Assembly: GCF_000472385.1 (NCBI RefSeq)
Contig: NZ_AWZU01000058.1
Coordinates: forward strand, 1 to 37,171
DNA: 37,171 bases
Source of the DNA: Bradyrhizobium sp. ARR65
GTDB lineage: Bacteria; Pseudomonadota; Alphaproteobacteria; Rhizobiales; Xanthobacteraceae
Direction: 5' to 3'
Positions 16,167 to 24,407 of the stretch are shown piece by piece (position 1 is the stretch's first letter; every line of letters starts with the position of its first letter). A model generated the notes under the pieces. It worked only from the letters and a program-made list of their open reading frames with translations. It did no database searches and had not been told where the DNA came from. The translations under genes and the position numbers were made by a program.

Positions 16167-17277
16167 CGAGCAGCACCTTCAGGATCCGTTCACTTGCGTG
16201 GCCGTCGCCAAATGGATTGTGGGAGCGCGACATGGACGCGTAGGTCTCGTCGTCGTCGAGCAAGCGGAACGTTTCCTCTACTATGCGGTCGTAATTGGCG
16301 CCAACGAGGCGCGCCGTGCCGGCTTCAATCCCCTCAGGACGTTCGGTGGTCTCGCGCATCACAAGGACAGGCTTGCCAAACGTGGGCGCTTCCTCTTGGA
16401 CCCCGCCGGAATCGGTCAACACCAAATGGGACAATGAGAGCAAACTGACAAAATCGGTGTATTCCTGTGGCGAGATAAGGACAACGCGCGGATGGTTTGA
16501 GAGCTCGCCCGCGAAAACGTCGTGGACGTTGGGGTTTGGGTGGACCGGAAGTACGACGGCGACGTCCTCTCTCCTCAATATAGTCTGCAGGGCATTGACG
16601 ATGTTCAGAACACCGCCGCCGAAATTCTCGCGACGATGGCAGGTGACCAGGATGATCCGGCGGTTGCCGTGGTGCGCTTTGATGCCGTCCCACCGCGACG
16701 AAAGGCCGGGATCTGCCTCAACCATGGCCTTGGCCAGGATCAGCGCGTCGACCACGGTATTGCCGGTGACGTGAATGCGCTCAGTTGATACATTTTCCGA
16801 CCGCAGGGCCCGTGCCGCGCGCTCCGTCGGCGCGAAGTGTTGATCGGCGATCGAGCCTACGATCTTTCGGTTCACCTCCTCCGGCCACGGGGCATAGATG
16901 TCGCCGCTCCGCAGCCCCGCCTCCACGTGCGAGACCGGAATGCGATGATAGTACGACGCCAATGCGCCGGCCATCGCCGTCGCTGTGTCCCCCTGCACGA
17001 TAACCCTGGTCGGCCGGACGCGATCCAGCACCTCTCCGATATTGCCGAGCAGCCGCGCGGTGAGATGATCCAGCGTCTGGTTGGTCGTCATCAGATTCAA
17101 ATCGAAATCGGGCACCACGTTCGCCAGCTTGAGGACCTGGTCGAGCAGTTGCCGATGCTGTGCGGTGGCGCAGACGGTGATCGCGATATCCCTTTCACCT
17201 TTGAGACGGTTAATCACCGGAAATAGCTTGATGGCTTCCGGACGGGTACCCAACAGAACGAGAAAGTGCTTCTGCAC
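16159..17277 (-). CDS. wecB: UDP-N-acetylglucosamine 2-epimerase (non-hydrolysing)
   Basis: A 372-residue cytoplasmic GT-B-fold enzyme interconverting UDP-GlcNAc and UDP-ManNAc. Signatures are LLGTRPEAIKLFPVI at the start, VQGDTATAMAGALASYY, HVEAGLRSGD, PEEVNRKIVGSIADQHFAPTE, VTCHRRENFGGG, LVLTDSGGVQEEAPTFGKPV and RETTERPEGIEAGT. All catalytic and UDP-binding motifs are present, including the Asp, Glu and His residues in HVEAGLRS and SGGVQEE. Start is GTG 17277, three bases after the wecG stop, with a strong GGAGG inside the end of wecG. Together with wecC it supplies UDP-ManNAcA for the polymer. Confidence 0.95.
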   Translation of the reverse strand: MQKHFLVLLGTRPEAIKLFPVINRLKGERDIAITVCATAQHRQLLDQVLKLANVVPDFDLNLMTTNQTLDHLTARLLGNIGEVLDRVRPTRVIVQGDTATAMAGALASYYHRIPVSHVEAGLRSGDIYAPWPEEVNRKIVGSIADQHFAPTERAARALRSENVSTERIHVTGNTVVDALILAKAMVEADPGLSSRWDGIKAHHGNRRIILVTCHRRENFGGGVLNIVNALQTILRREDVAVVLPVHPNPNVHDVFAGELSNHPRVVLISPQEYTDFVSLLSLSHLVLTDSGGVQEEAPTFGKPVLVMRETTERPEGIEAGTARLVGANYDRIVEETFRLLDDDETYASMSRSHNPFGDGHASERILKVLLDA

Positions 17278-17280
17278 GTC

Positions 17281-18090
17281 TCAGCCTCCGATCCGGCCCG
17301 TCTCGGGCGGCGGCGAGCTGCTCGCCCGCGGTGCGATGCCCAGGCTTTGGCGGACAATGGCCTGGGCCAGAACGCCGGCGAACAATGTATTGGTCTTGGC
17401 GTAACGCCACCACATGCGTCCCGGCTCTTGATAGACGCGGTACAGCCATTCGAGCCCAAGGTGCTGGAGCCGGACCGGTGCACGCCGTACCGCGCCGGCA
17501 AGAATATCGAAAGAACCGCCGACACCCATGATGAAAGGGACGCTAAGCGCATCGCGGTGCGACCCAAGAAAGCGCTCTTTGCGCGGCGTCGGCATGCCGA
17601 TAAAGAGACAGTCGGCGCAGCTGGACCGAATTTCACGGACCACATCAGCTTCCTGTTCGCGTGTGAAGTAGCCGTCCCTGAGGCCGGCGAAGGTGATCGA
17701 GGGATGCTTGTCCCGAACGTGCCGTGCCGCCTGTTGCAACACGTCAGGCTTTGCTCCGAGAAAGTATGGCTTGAAGCCTTCCTTTGCGCAGACTGTGAGA
17801 AGCTCGTTGAGCAGATCGATACCGGTCACCCGCGTCTTCACCGGCAGCCCTAAGGCCCGCGCGCCCCACACAATGCCCATGCCATCAATGCTGATAACAT
17901 CGCTATTGGCCACATCGGCAGCGAGAACCGGATCAAAGCGCATGTTGACGAACTTGGCGACGTTGAGTGCAACATGTTGCACGCGCTGTTGGCTATGCAT
18001 CGCCTGGCGCGCGAGTTCGATGGTGTCGGCCATGGTCAGGATATCAATGGGACATCCTAGAAATGACGCACGCATTCTGCCGCCTGCCAC
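17281..18090 (-). CDS. wecG: WecG/TagA/CpsF-family glycosyltransferase (probable ManNAcA transferase)
   Basis: A 269-residue GT26 enzyme. Typical motifs are FLGCPIDILTMADTIELA at the start, the substrate-binding region LNVAKFVNMRFDP, the conserved Asp in SDVISIDGMGIVWGARALG (acceptor or catalytic site), RVTGIDLLNEL, PYFLGAKPDVLQQAA, LFIGMPTPRKERFL (NTP sugar site), GVGGSFDILAGAVRRAP and LGLEWLYRVYQEPGRMWWRY. Family members add ManNAc(A) to a lipid-linked sugar, the second step in enterobacterial common antigen-type units. It is first in the wecG-wecB-wecC order, which supports a ManNAcA donor. Start may be ATG 18090 or the sixth codon (18075). Confidence 0.88.
   Translation of the reverse strand: MAGGRMRASFLGCPIDILTMADTIELARQAMHSQQRVQHVALNVAKFVNMRFDPVLAADVANSDVISIDGMGIVWGARALGLPVKTRVTGIDLLNELLTVCAKEGFKPYFLGAKPDVLQQAARHVRDKHPSITFAGLRDGYFTREQEADVVREIRSSCADCLFIGMPTPRKERFLGSHRDALSVPFIMGVGGSFDILAGAVRRAPVRLQHLGLEWLYRVYQEPGRMWWRYAKTNTLFAGVLAQAIVRQSLGIAPRASSSPPPETGRIGG
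17285..17289 (-). promoter_or_regulatory. Ribosome binding site for wecB
   Basis: GGAGG on the minus strand, seven bases before the GTG start at 17277 and within the last codons of wecG. It supports the GTG start and coupled translation. Confidence 0.7.
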
Positions 18091-18162
18091 ACCGTCAATT
18101 CTCCCTCACCGACGCCGTCTCCGACAGACCGAAACAGGCGCAAGTCGATGATCGACAGTATA

Positions 18163-18245
18163 GCCCAAGTCCCCACGCGTGGGCTTTCCAATTGGAGTTA
18201 CCCAATTCGGTACTGAGCATGTTTTCCGCTTACTGGACGCCCCGT
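18163..18245 (+). repeat. Diverged repeat, copy A (pairs with 19865-19945)
   Basis: The stretch around TTGGAGTTACCCAATTCGGT and ATGTTTTCCGCTTACTGGA resembles TTGGGGTTACCCCATTCTGC and ATGTTCTCTGTTTGCTGGA in the second copy. Translated, the copies read GVTQFGTEHVFRLLDA and GVTPFCHTNVLCLLDA, so both may derive from a once-coding sequence. I do not recognise it. Confidence 0.5.
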
Positions 18246-18349
18246 CCTCAAGACGCGGCATGAAGCAGATTCAGGACATGGAGCCAGGAGATGTGCCGGA
18301 AGACTGCTTGGCCGTTTGCTCAAGCGTAGACACAAGCCGATCCGTTCCA

Positions 18350-18546
18350 AAAAGTTCGTGAACCAGGAGGGTTACCGTGTGGCGCGATGCTCACGCCGAC
18401 GTTCAACAGAATGGGATTTCTCCTGCTGTGTGAAATGATGAACATTTCCTGAACGAGCGCGCGCTTTGCAACTTAGCGCGGATCCGTTCGCGTCGATCGG
18501 CGGCCACACAACGTCGCACCCGACGCTGGCAAAGCTCGATGTGTCG
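18350..18546 (+). pseudogene. CE4 polysaccharide deacetylase, third copy, short dead fragment
   Basis: The DNA matches the deacetylase at 12760, positions about 13270-13460. The stretch GCGCGATGCTC followed by CGCCGACGTTCAA is nearly shared, as is TCGATCGGCGGCCACAC, which here encodes GGHTTSHPTLAKLD with the metal-binding HxxxH intact. Several one- to three-base changes break the frame, and neither the catalytic TFDDGY part nor the 3' end is present. It lies between wecG and the GST remnant and faces away from wecG. Confidence 0.85.
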
Positions 18547-18569
18547 CAGAAGTACTTTCGGTTGCTTAA

Positions 18570-18915
18570 TCCAGATGATGAGCAAACGCGCCGAGTGGGA
18601 GTTGCTCGAGGCCATTAGTGTCTATTTCCACCACGCCATACCGAGGCTTGGACCCGACGTCGAGGTTTATCAGAACGCCGAGTGGCGGTTGCGTCAGCGC
18701 GACAAAGCCCTTAGGTGGATGCGCTACTTCGATGCTGTTCTAAGGACGCAGCCGTTCGTGGCCGGTGAGGCGTTCTCGATGGCCCATATCACGGCGATAG
18801 GCGGTCTGATCTTTGCGGCGATTCGTGAAACTGTCAGTGCCCGCGAAGTGCAATGCTCTTTAAGCCTGGTACGCAAGGATGCAGGAGCGTCCCAGCGTAA
18901 AGAACCAGCCATCGA
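18570..18915 (+). pseudogene. Glutathione S-transferase, C-terminal domain remnant
   Basis: The open frame contains RAEWELLEAISVYFHHAIPR, KALRWMRYFDAVLRTQPF and VAGEAFSMAHITAIGGLIFA. This is the all-helical C-terminal domain of a GST, with the usual S-M-A-D-I-T motif changed to SMAHIT. The N-terminal thioredoxin-like domain is missing. After about 18830 the homology moves to another frame (KLSVPAKCNAL, a stop, AWYARMQERPSVKN), showing a frameshift and a nonsense codon. It is joined directly to the dead deacetylase fragment. Confidence 0.75.
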
Positions 18916-18939
18916 TATCGGCACCGAGCAAGACACGTG

Positions 18940-19800
18940 TCAGCTTTTCAAAGCTCGCGCGAAAACGTCCGTAAAGAACATCTTCCTGGTTTTAATTTCC
19001 GGGGGGGCACTTAAGTATTTCCACGAAGGAGTATAGACTCCAAATTTGAAATAGGGAGCCAATAGGTTGTCGTAGCAGTTCGCGCCGCGCCTTTGGAAGA
19101 TTAGATCACCGTCCTTTTCGACTTCCACAATCCCGTCCCCATCCAGCGACCACCTGGTACGAAAACTCCAACTACTCCACTTTCCACGTTCAAACGGCTG
19201 CGACCATGGAACATCAGTTCGAATGCCCCCTCTTTGATCGACCCACGTTGGCACCCGCCCCCGAGCTGTCCGGAGAACCCAGGTATCGTTGAGTAAGCTC
19301 AATTCTAGTGGGGGAGCGAGGCCCCACTCACCTTTCCAAATATCCGGGACGTTGTGCATTTGCATCACCACGACTTCATTTTGGTCTGACTGCCAATCCG
19401 GTGGCACGAAAATCTTGAACCCATACTCATAAAGTTGGTGAAACTCTGTTGCCTTCAATCGGAATTCGGATCGATGACTCCCTTTAACGAGCGGGTCATG
19501 AAAGTTTATCTCGAATCTCACAGCGCTCTTAGAATTCCAGTTTGGCGCGTCAACAACTACTGCCGCCGCATTACAGCAAACTTGCTTTGCCAAGCCATTC
19601 CATCGTGAAAAGTCGCGAGTTGCGAATTCATCGTACATGGGGATTCGCCCCATCATGAAGGTGGTCGAAAACAAGAAAGCGACCTCAGCTGCACATGCGA
19701 TTAGTAGGGCAAGGGCTACGCTCGCGGCTGCCAACTTGACGGACGACACTTTGTGCACGCCACACCTCAAAGGGCCGACGACGAGTACTTTGTTCGACAC
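18940..19800 (-). CDS. Heparin-lyase-I-like polysaccharide lyase (lyase 2), membrane-anchored
   Basis: A 286-residue protein with a hydrophobic segment at about 20-48 (VKLAAASVALALLIACAAEV) that looks like a signal anchor or uncleaved signal. The rest fits the PF14099 jelly-roll lyase fold: KGSHRSEFRL, YEYGFKIFVPPDWQSDQNEV, VVMQMHNVPDIW, WSSWSFRTRWSLDGDG and PYFKFGVYTPSW. It is only distantly related to lyase 1. Start is GTG 19800 with GGAG seven bases upstream. It probably acts in the periplasm on polymer with uronic acid residues. The HRSEF motif corresponds to ERSEI in the other two lyases and probably marks the substrate cleft. Intact by inspection. Confidence 0.7.
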   Translation of the reverse strand: MSNKVLVVGPLRCGVHKVSSVKLAAASVALALLIACAAEVAFLFSTTFMMGRIPMYDEFATRDFSRWNGLAKQVCCNAAAVVVDAPNWNSKSAVRFEINFHDPLVKGSHRSEFRLKATEFHQLYEYGFKIFVPPDWQSDQNEVVVMQMHNVPDIWKGEWGLAPPLELSLLNDTWVLRTARGRVPTWVDQRGGIRTDVPWSQPFERGKWSSWSFRTRWSLDGDGIVEVEKDGDLIFQRRGANCYDNLLAPYFKFGVYTPSWKYLSAPPEIKTRKMFFTDVFARALKS

Positions 19801-20174
19801 GATGGCGCTCCAAACATCTAAGACCCGCCGCTTAAGGGATCGAAGATCTCATTACAATAATGGCAAGGCTTCCCACGTTCGCCTGCGAGTTGGGGTTACC
19901 CCATTCTGCCACACCAATGTTCTCTGTTTGCTGGATGCGCGTCGTAAACGCTGGTCACGAACCAGGGTTGGGACATGGTACCAGTAGCGAGACTCCGATC
20001 GCGCAATCGAAGCGATAGACCGAGTACCGCAACCACGCAATGTATTCAGCTCAGAGGCCTGTTGAATCGTGCGCAGGCTGTGAACGGTGCCAAAAAGAGC
20101 GCCTGGACAACGTCCGTTCAGCGCCCGACCACGCTTCCGCCGTGAAATACCATCACGGCAGCAAGACTGCTGCT
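19801..20174. other. Intergenic stretch with a diverged repeat
   Basis: About 370 bases between lyase 2 and the end of the glycosyltransferase gene. No gene is supported except the repeat noted at 19865-19945. Promoter elements for lyase 2 on the minus strand should lie near 19810-19900 but were not identified. Confidence 0.4.
19865..19945 (+). repeat. Diverged repeat, copy B (pairs with 18163-18245)
   Basis: Contains TTGGGGTTACCCCATTCTGC and ATGTTCTCTGTTTGCTGGA, aligned with copy A over roughly 60-70 bases in the same orientation. Copies A and B flank the segment holding the deacetylase fragment, GST fragment and lyase 2. Confidence 0.5.
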
Positions 20175-21413
20175 TCAAGATCCTGCCGCCTTTCGCCAAG
20201 TCGAAATCAGTCGGGTAATATAAGTGTTGATCTCAAATCGCTCGGCATAGTCACGGCGTGCCGCCTCGCCTAGCCTTCGCCGCAACTCGCCATCCTCCAG
20301 CAACCGATGTAGGGCACCGGCGAGCGCCTCGACATCTCCAACCGGCACGAGTAGGCCGTTGCGTCCGTGATCGATGACTTCAGGCACCGCGCCAACCGGC
20401 GTTGCAACCACGGCCAGGCCATAGGCAAAGCCTTCTATCACAACCATCGGAAGATTTTCCACGAAGGACGGCAGCACTAGGATATCTGTGCGACCCAGCA
20501 GCGCTCTGGTTTCGTCAGGGCCAAGCCACCCCGGTATTTCCACGCGATCGGCAATTGCGACCCGTTGAGCATGCGAGCGACTTTGAGCCAACTCACCACG
20601 TCCAGCTATTGTCGCCGACCAGGCGGCGCGCGTTGATAGCTTTCCGAGTGCATCGATGAGTTGCGGAACGCCCTTGCCTGGTCCAACATAGCCCAGGAAG
20701 GTAATCTGGATCGGCTCGCCATACGCCCGGCATCGATTTGGCGCGCTCGGAAAGGTGGTCGTGTTCGGAAGAATCGTGATCTTTTCCTTTACACCTGGCA
20801 GCCGATCCACAATGAGGCGCGCCCAACACTGACCCAGAACAATGATCGCGGCGCTGTCCATGAACAGTCGGTCGATCCTTCGAGCCAAGTATGTTCTGGC
20901 GCCCTCCCAAGATTGGCCGAAACGGCCGCCGTGAAGATGCACGACGTAGGGAATCCCGAAATAACGCGCGAGCGCCGCGATCATGAGCTTGCGATATATG
21001 CTACCTCCCCACGCCAGTTGAATGTGTAGCAGGTCAACGTCATGTCGTGCCATCGCAATCCCAACCTCAATCAGCGCGCGCACATAAACAACTGGCCACC
21101 ACCTCTTTTCGCCCCTGGTCACCAGACGTTCTACCTCAACATCGAGATCCTTGCGTTGGCCAATGGTCTCAACGATGAGATCCGTCAAGCGATCAATTCC
21201 CCCTCGGCCAAACCGGCCGAACGGTGTGGCCACCATTACGCGAAGTACATGCTTGTCAGTTCTCTCATCGGCGGGAATCCGCGCCTCTTCAGTGGGAGCA
21301 TCCGCGGTTTTAGGAGTCCACGCGGCGATCGTGACATTGAGGCACCCGACGTCTCGGCTTATACGTTCAGCTTTACCTCGACTATTTCGGACATCGTGGA
21401 CCGAGTCAGCCAT
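20175..21413 (-). CDS. GT4-family glycosyltransferase
   Basis: About 412 residues, GT-B fold. The N-terminal acceptor domain has VMVATPFGRFGRGGIDRLTD and PYVVHLHGGRFG. The C-terminal donor domain has LGYVGPGKGVPQLIDAL and the GT4 signature PSFVENLPMVVIEGFAYGLA (E-x7-E), then VVATPVGAVPEVI and NGLLVPVGD. It would transfer a sugar from a nucleotide donor to the growing lipid-linked unit with retention; donor and linkage are unknown. A frame from 21560 overlaps the upstream flippase gene and its first 49 residues have no homology. ATG 21413, preceded by GGGGAGG, is the real start, 14 bases after the flippase stop. It is the last gene of the minus-strand group that starts with the Wzc-like gene. 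Confidence 0.9.
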   Translation of the reverse strand: MADSVHDVRNSRGKAERISRDVGCLNVTIAAWTPKTADAPTEEARIPADERTDKHVLRVMVATPFGRFGRGGIDRLTDLIVETIGQRKDLDVEVERLVTRGEKRWWPVVYVRALIEVGIAMARHDVDLLHIQLAWGGSIYRKLMIAALARYFGIPYVVHLHGGRFGQSWEGARTYLARRIDRLFMDSAAIIVLGQCWARLIVDRLPGVKEKITILPNTTTFPSAPNRCRAYGEPIQITFLGYVGPGKGVPQLIDALGKLSTRAAWSATIAGRGELAQSRSHAQRVAIADRVEIPGWLGPDETRALLGRTDILVLPSFVENLPMVVIEGFAYGLAVVATPVGAVPEVIDHGRNGLLVPVGDVEALAGALHRLLEDGELRRRLGEAARRDYAERFEINTYITRLISTWRKAAGS

Positions 21414-21418
21414 CTCAT

Positions 21419-21425
21419 CCTCCCC
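21419..21425 (-). promoter_or_regulatory. Ribosome binding site deciding the glycosyltransferase start
   Basis: GGGGAGG on the minus strand, five bases before ATG 21413. It rules against the longer frame from 21560. Confidence 0.75.
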
Positions 21426-21427
21426 GA

Positions 21428-23032
21428 TCAACGTGTTAGCCAGATCGTCATTTTGCGAGCACCAGACCACGATTTGGGTATCACGCTCAATGCTACTTCT
21501 CGCTCTGCTGGCCGTATCGGACGCAGCAGGAGAATGGCCCCGATCATCGCGGCCACGCATCCAGCGGCGACGGCCAATGCTGCGCGATCCGATGCAACTC
21601 CGATCAATTCTTTGATGGCTAGACCCGCCAGGATGATGAGAAGACTTATCAAGACGAATTCAGACATTCGTACGAGGTCGATGGCACGACCTACGACATC
21701 ACGTCGATAAACAACTAGAAAGATGCAAAATCGAACAGCGCTCTCTATCAAGGGGAACGCAAGTACGCTCCAAATGCCGTACCTTCCTATGGTCACATAG
21801 ATCGCACCGGCCGACGCCAATCCCAATGGCGACAGGAGCATGAAGACCCTCTGATTGAAGTTCAGATTTCCTACAATTTCAAAGATCCTATAGGCTGTGT
21901 TGATGGCCATCATCCCCGCAAGCACCGGCAACACGAAGAAATATTCAGCATATGCTGGCCTTGCGAGAATCCGGACGATCGCTCCGCCGGCGACCGAAGT
22001 GGCTGTTACGAGTGCAAAACTGCAAACGAGATCGAGCTTGTAAACAAGGGACAGCGGGGCGAACAGCTTTTCGCGCGATACTCCCCGCGCCATATTGGCC
22101 ATGACCACCGGTTCCAATGCCGGCAGCACCAGGGTCCCTGGAAGACCACGCTGCAGCGCTCCCAGCAGGCTTTGTGCAAAGGAAAACCCGGCAAGAGCCA
22201 GTACGTCCAGGCCGGTGGCCGCTACTAGCCGCACCACGGAAGGGTTCGACACTACCCAGGCAAAGAGGGCCAGGTAAATCTTCGCCGCAAAGCGTGGCGC
22301 CTGCTTGACGTCGACAGGCATATTGGTGTCGGCGGCGACCTGGCTTCGCCACAATGCGGTAACTGTCGGCACGAGAAGGACGACAATGGTCGCCAACGCC
22401 AGCACGGCAGTCGCGGCGCTGATCACAACAACCAACTCGGCGGTCGCCGTGTGGCCCGTCGCAAGAAGCAGCACGACCGTGCCAAAGCGGCTGACGACTT
22501 CCACGGTCGTCGCGATTGCCAACCGGGTATGAGCAACCCACGTCTGCGCCAGCGCATCGGCATCACCGAACATGCTTGTCGCAATGTACCAAATGGTGAA
22601 TGCGACGCGAGTGGTAGTGCTAAGCCTTTCAGACGTGAACCAGTCGAGGACGCCGTATTGGATAGCGATAAGGAACAGCGCAATCCCGGCAACACGCGCT
22701 ACACCGATCCCAAGGCCAAGCGCGATCAAACCGTCGCGCTCCCTGCGCATCGTCAGATCGGGGACAAACCGGTACACCGTCCTGTCGACGCCGAACGATA
22801 GCAGGTTCTGCCCGAGCATCAGTGCGGCAAGAAGGACGGCATAGGTCGCGTAATCCCCGACCGGCAGCCTCTTAACGACGAGGACCTGAAATCCGAATGC
22901 GAGGATCAAATTCAGGGTTCTGGCGCTGATATGAATGCAAAGCGCACGCCTGAGTCGAGGCCAGACGTAAATCCCATCTTGTCGCCCGGAGACCGGGCTC
23001 CCGCGCGCGCTTACGTGCGTTTGGCTATACAT
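21428..23032 (-). CDS. Wzx-type flippase (polysaccharide transporter family)
   Basis: About 534 residues with roughly 12-14 hydrophobic segments, as expected for MOP-superfamily lipid-linked oligosaccharide flippases. The N-terminal ISARTLNLILAFGFQVLVVK followed by RLPVGDYATYAVLLA and FGVDRTVYRFVPDL match the Polysacc_synt pattern (G-x-Y-A-x-Y). It would flip undecaprenyl-linked repeat units across the inner membrane. A frame from 23122 runs into the upstream polymerase gene; ATG 23032 is preferred and overlaps the polymerase stop by eight bases. It lies between the polymerase and a glycosyltransferase in a tightly packed operon. Intact by inspection. Confidence 0.85.
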   Translation of the reverse strand: MYSQTHVSARGSPVSGRQDGIYVWPRLRRALCIHISARTLNLILAFGFQVLVVKRLPVGDYATYAVLLAALMLGQNLLSFGVDRTVYRFVPDLTMRRERDGLIALGLGIGVARVAGIALFLIAIQYGVLDWFTSERLSTTTRVAFTIWYIATSMFGDADALAQTWVAHTRLAIATTVEVVSRFGTVVLLLATGHTATAELVVVISAATAVLALATIVVLLVPTVTALWRSQVAADTNMPVDVKQAPRFAAKIYLALFAWVVSNPSVVRLVAATGLDVLALAGFSFAQSLLGALQRGLPGTLVLPALEPVVMANMARGVSREKLFAPLSLVYKLDLVCSFALVTATSVAGGAIVRILARPAYAEYFFVLPVLAGMMAINTAYRIFEIVGNLNFNQRVFMLLSPLGLASAGAIYVTIGRYGIWSVLAFPLIESAVRFCIFLVVYRRDVVGRAIDLVRMSEFVLISLLIILAGLAIKELIGVASDRAALAVAAGCVAAMIGAILLLRPIRPAEREVALSVIPKSWSGARKMTIWLTR

Positions 23033-24407
23033 GATCAAGGCCCCGGCCGAAACTCGGGGTCCATGCGCTGAGCTCTCGAACTTCAAGTCTTGCTCTTGTT
23101 GCGAGGCCCGCCGCCAGCGCAAGCAGTACGACTGCGTAATTGCTCTCGGTTATCAGGAACGATTCGATGCAGTTTGCGCCAAGCACGTACATGACGATAG
23201 TAAAGGGAAACCCGCTCAGATGGCTGAGGTGAGCGGGCGGAGCGACAACAAGCCGCCCGGTTGCCTTCAAGAGCCATATTATAACAGCCAAGCAGATCCC
23301 AAGCCCGAAAAAGCCAAAGGCTATCAGTACCTCGAGATATCCATTGTGGCAGTGCGCATATATGGTTCCCGTCGCGGCCAAAACTTGGGGTTGGACCACG
23401 TAGTCAAAGCCGGCCCGGTATCCGTATCCGAGGAGGGGCTGCTGCTGTGCCAAGCCGAGCAAGGCGTCCCACAAGGGGATACGACCTGTTAGATCCGGTT
23501 GCTTATGGAGAATGGCAAGCCCTGCGGAAAACAGTTTGGGCGCAAGCACCATCAGAGGCAGGACGGTGACGAGCATCAAGACGAGGACGGAGCTGCGGTG
23601 AGCGGGCTTCAATCTGGTCAATGCTTGCGCGACCAGCAGGGCCAAGGGAACGAAGGCTGCAGTCAGGAAGCCGCCACCGGAGTCGGCCCCGATAAGGCAC
23701 GCAACCGAAAGAGCTACAATCCCGTAACGAAAGAGACGGTACGACCATATGAGCCTCCCATAGCAGAGCAACAAAGCCATGGTAAGGCCCGCAACGTGCC
23801 CCAAACCAGTCCGATGGGTAAAAACCCCGCGCCAATCCCCCTCTAGCGTGTTCCCGGCATAATCTGATGGATTATGTATTGCATAGTACGGGAAAAGGTA
23901 CACCCAAGCGACGCTGAACAAGATTGCGAGCGATAGGACACGGCCTAACAGGCGAATGGCGTCTCTCGTACTCATCACAGTCGCAATCGAAAAGCCGAAC
24001 AGCACCGTTCCGAACAAGGGGACGCTCTTTCGAAACGTGAACTCGGCATCCGGAGACCACAACATCGACGCAAACGCCAAGGCCGGCATCAAGAAGATAG
24101 GCCAGGTGCCGAGTGCCATATCGCTCGCCCGACGTGAGCAAAGGAGAACTGCGCCAGCAGCAACAATGGCGGATGCAGTCAGGATCTGGACAGCTACGGA
24201 TGGTGATCCGTCGATCGCGAGACCGGGATTCTCTCCAGACAATTGCATTCGAAACGCGCCGAATTCGAACAGCAGACCGACCGTGAGAAAGACGATGAGA
24301 AATTTATTGGCAGGCGTACTCGCTGAACGGCGGGACACGTCCACGGCGCGGGTTGGGCGGGCGCCCTTGCGGACGTCAACGGCCAAGGGTGGAGCTGCCA
24401 GCGTCAC
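23025..24407 (-). CDS. O-antigen ligase/polymerase-family protein (probable Wzy)
   Basis: A 460-residue inner-membrane protein with about 11-12 hydrophobic segments. The Wzy_C-type signature is near the C-terminus: the large periplasmic loop has GRIPLWDALLGLAQQQPLLG and YGYRAGFDYV, followed by AHCHNGYLEVLIAFGFFGLG, where the conserved His, Asn and Tyr lie. Context (flippase, co-polymerase and export genes next door, no lipid A-core genes) favours a repeat-unit polymerase over a WaaL ligase. Start is GTG 24407, overlapping the stop of the upstream glycosyltransferase by four bases (GTGA), so translation is coupled. Confidence 0.85.
   Translation of the reverse strand: MTLAAPPLAVDVRKGARPTRAVDVSRRSASTPANKFLIVFLTVGLLFEFGAFRMQLSGENPGLAIDGSPSVAVQILTASAIVAAGAVLLCSRRASDMALGTWPIFLMPALAFASMLWSPDAEFTFRKSVPLFGTVLFGFSIATVMSTRDAIRLLGRVLSLAILFSVAWVYLFPYYAIHNPSDYAGNTLEGDWRGVFTHRTGLGHVAGLTMALLLCYGRLIWSYRLFRYGIVALSVACLIGADSGGGFLTAAFVPLALLVAQALTRLKPAHRSSVLVLMLVTVLPLMVLAPKLFSAGLAILHKQPDLTGRIPLWDALLGLAQQQPLLGYGYRAGFDYVVQPQVLAATGTIYAHCHNGYLEVLIAFGFFGLGICLAVIIWLLKATGRLVVAPPAHLSHLSGFPFTIVMYVLGANCIESFLITESNYAVVLLALAAGLATRARLEVRELSAWTPSFGRGLDHV

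Noticed and set aside
18539..19036. A 165-codon gene encoding a new protein
   Set aside because: The central part is a GST C-terminal domain lacking its N-terminal domain and the true match shifts frame, so it is a remnant.
21042..21710. Plus-strand open frame of 222 codons
   Set aside because: It lies antisense across the GT4 and flippase genes, both with strong family motifs.
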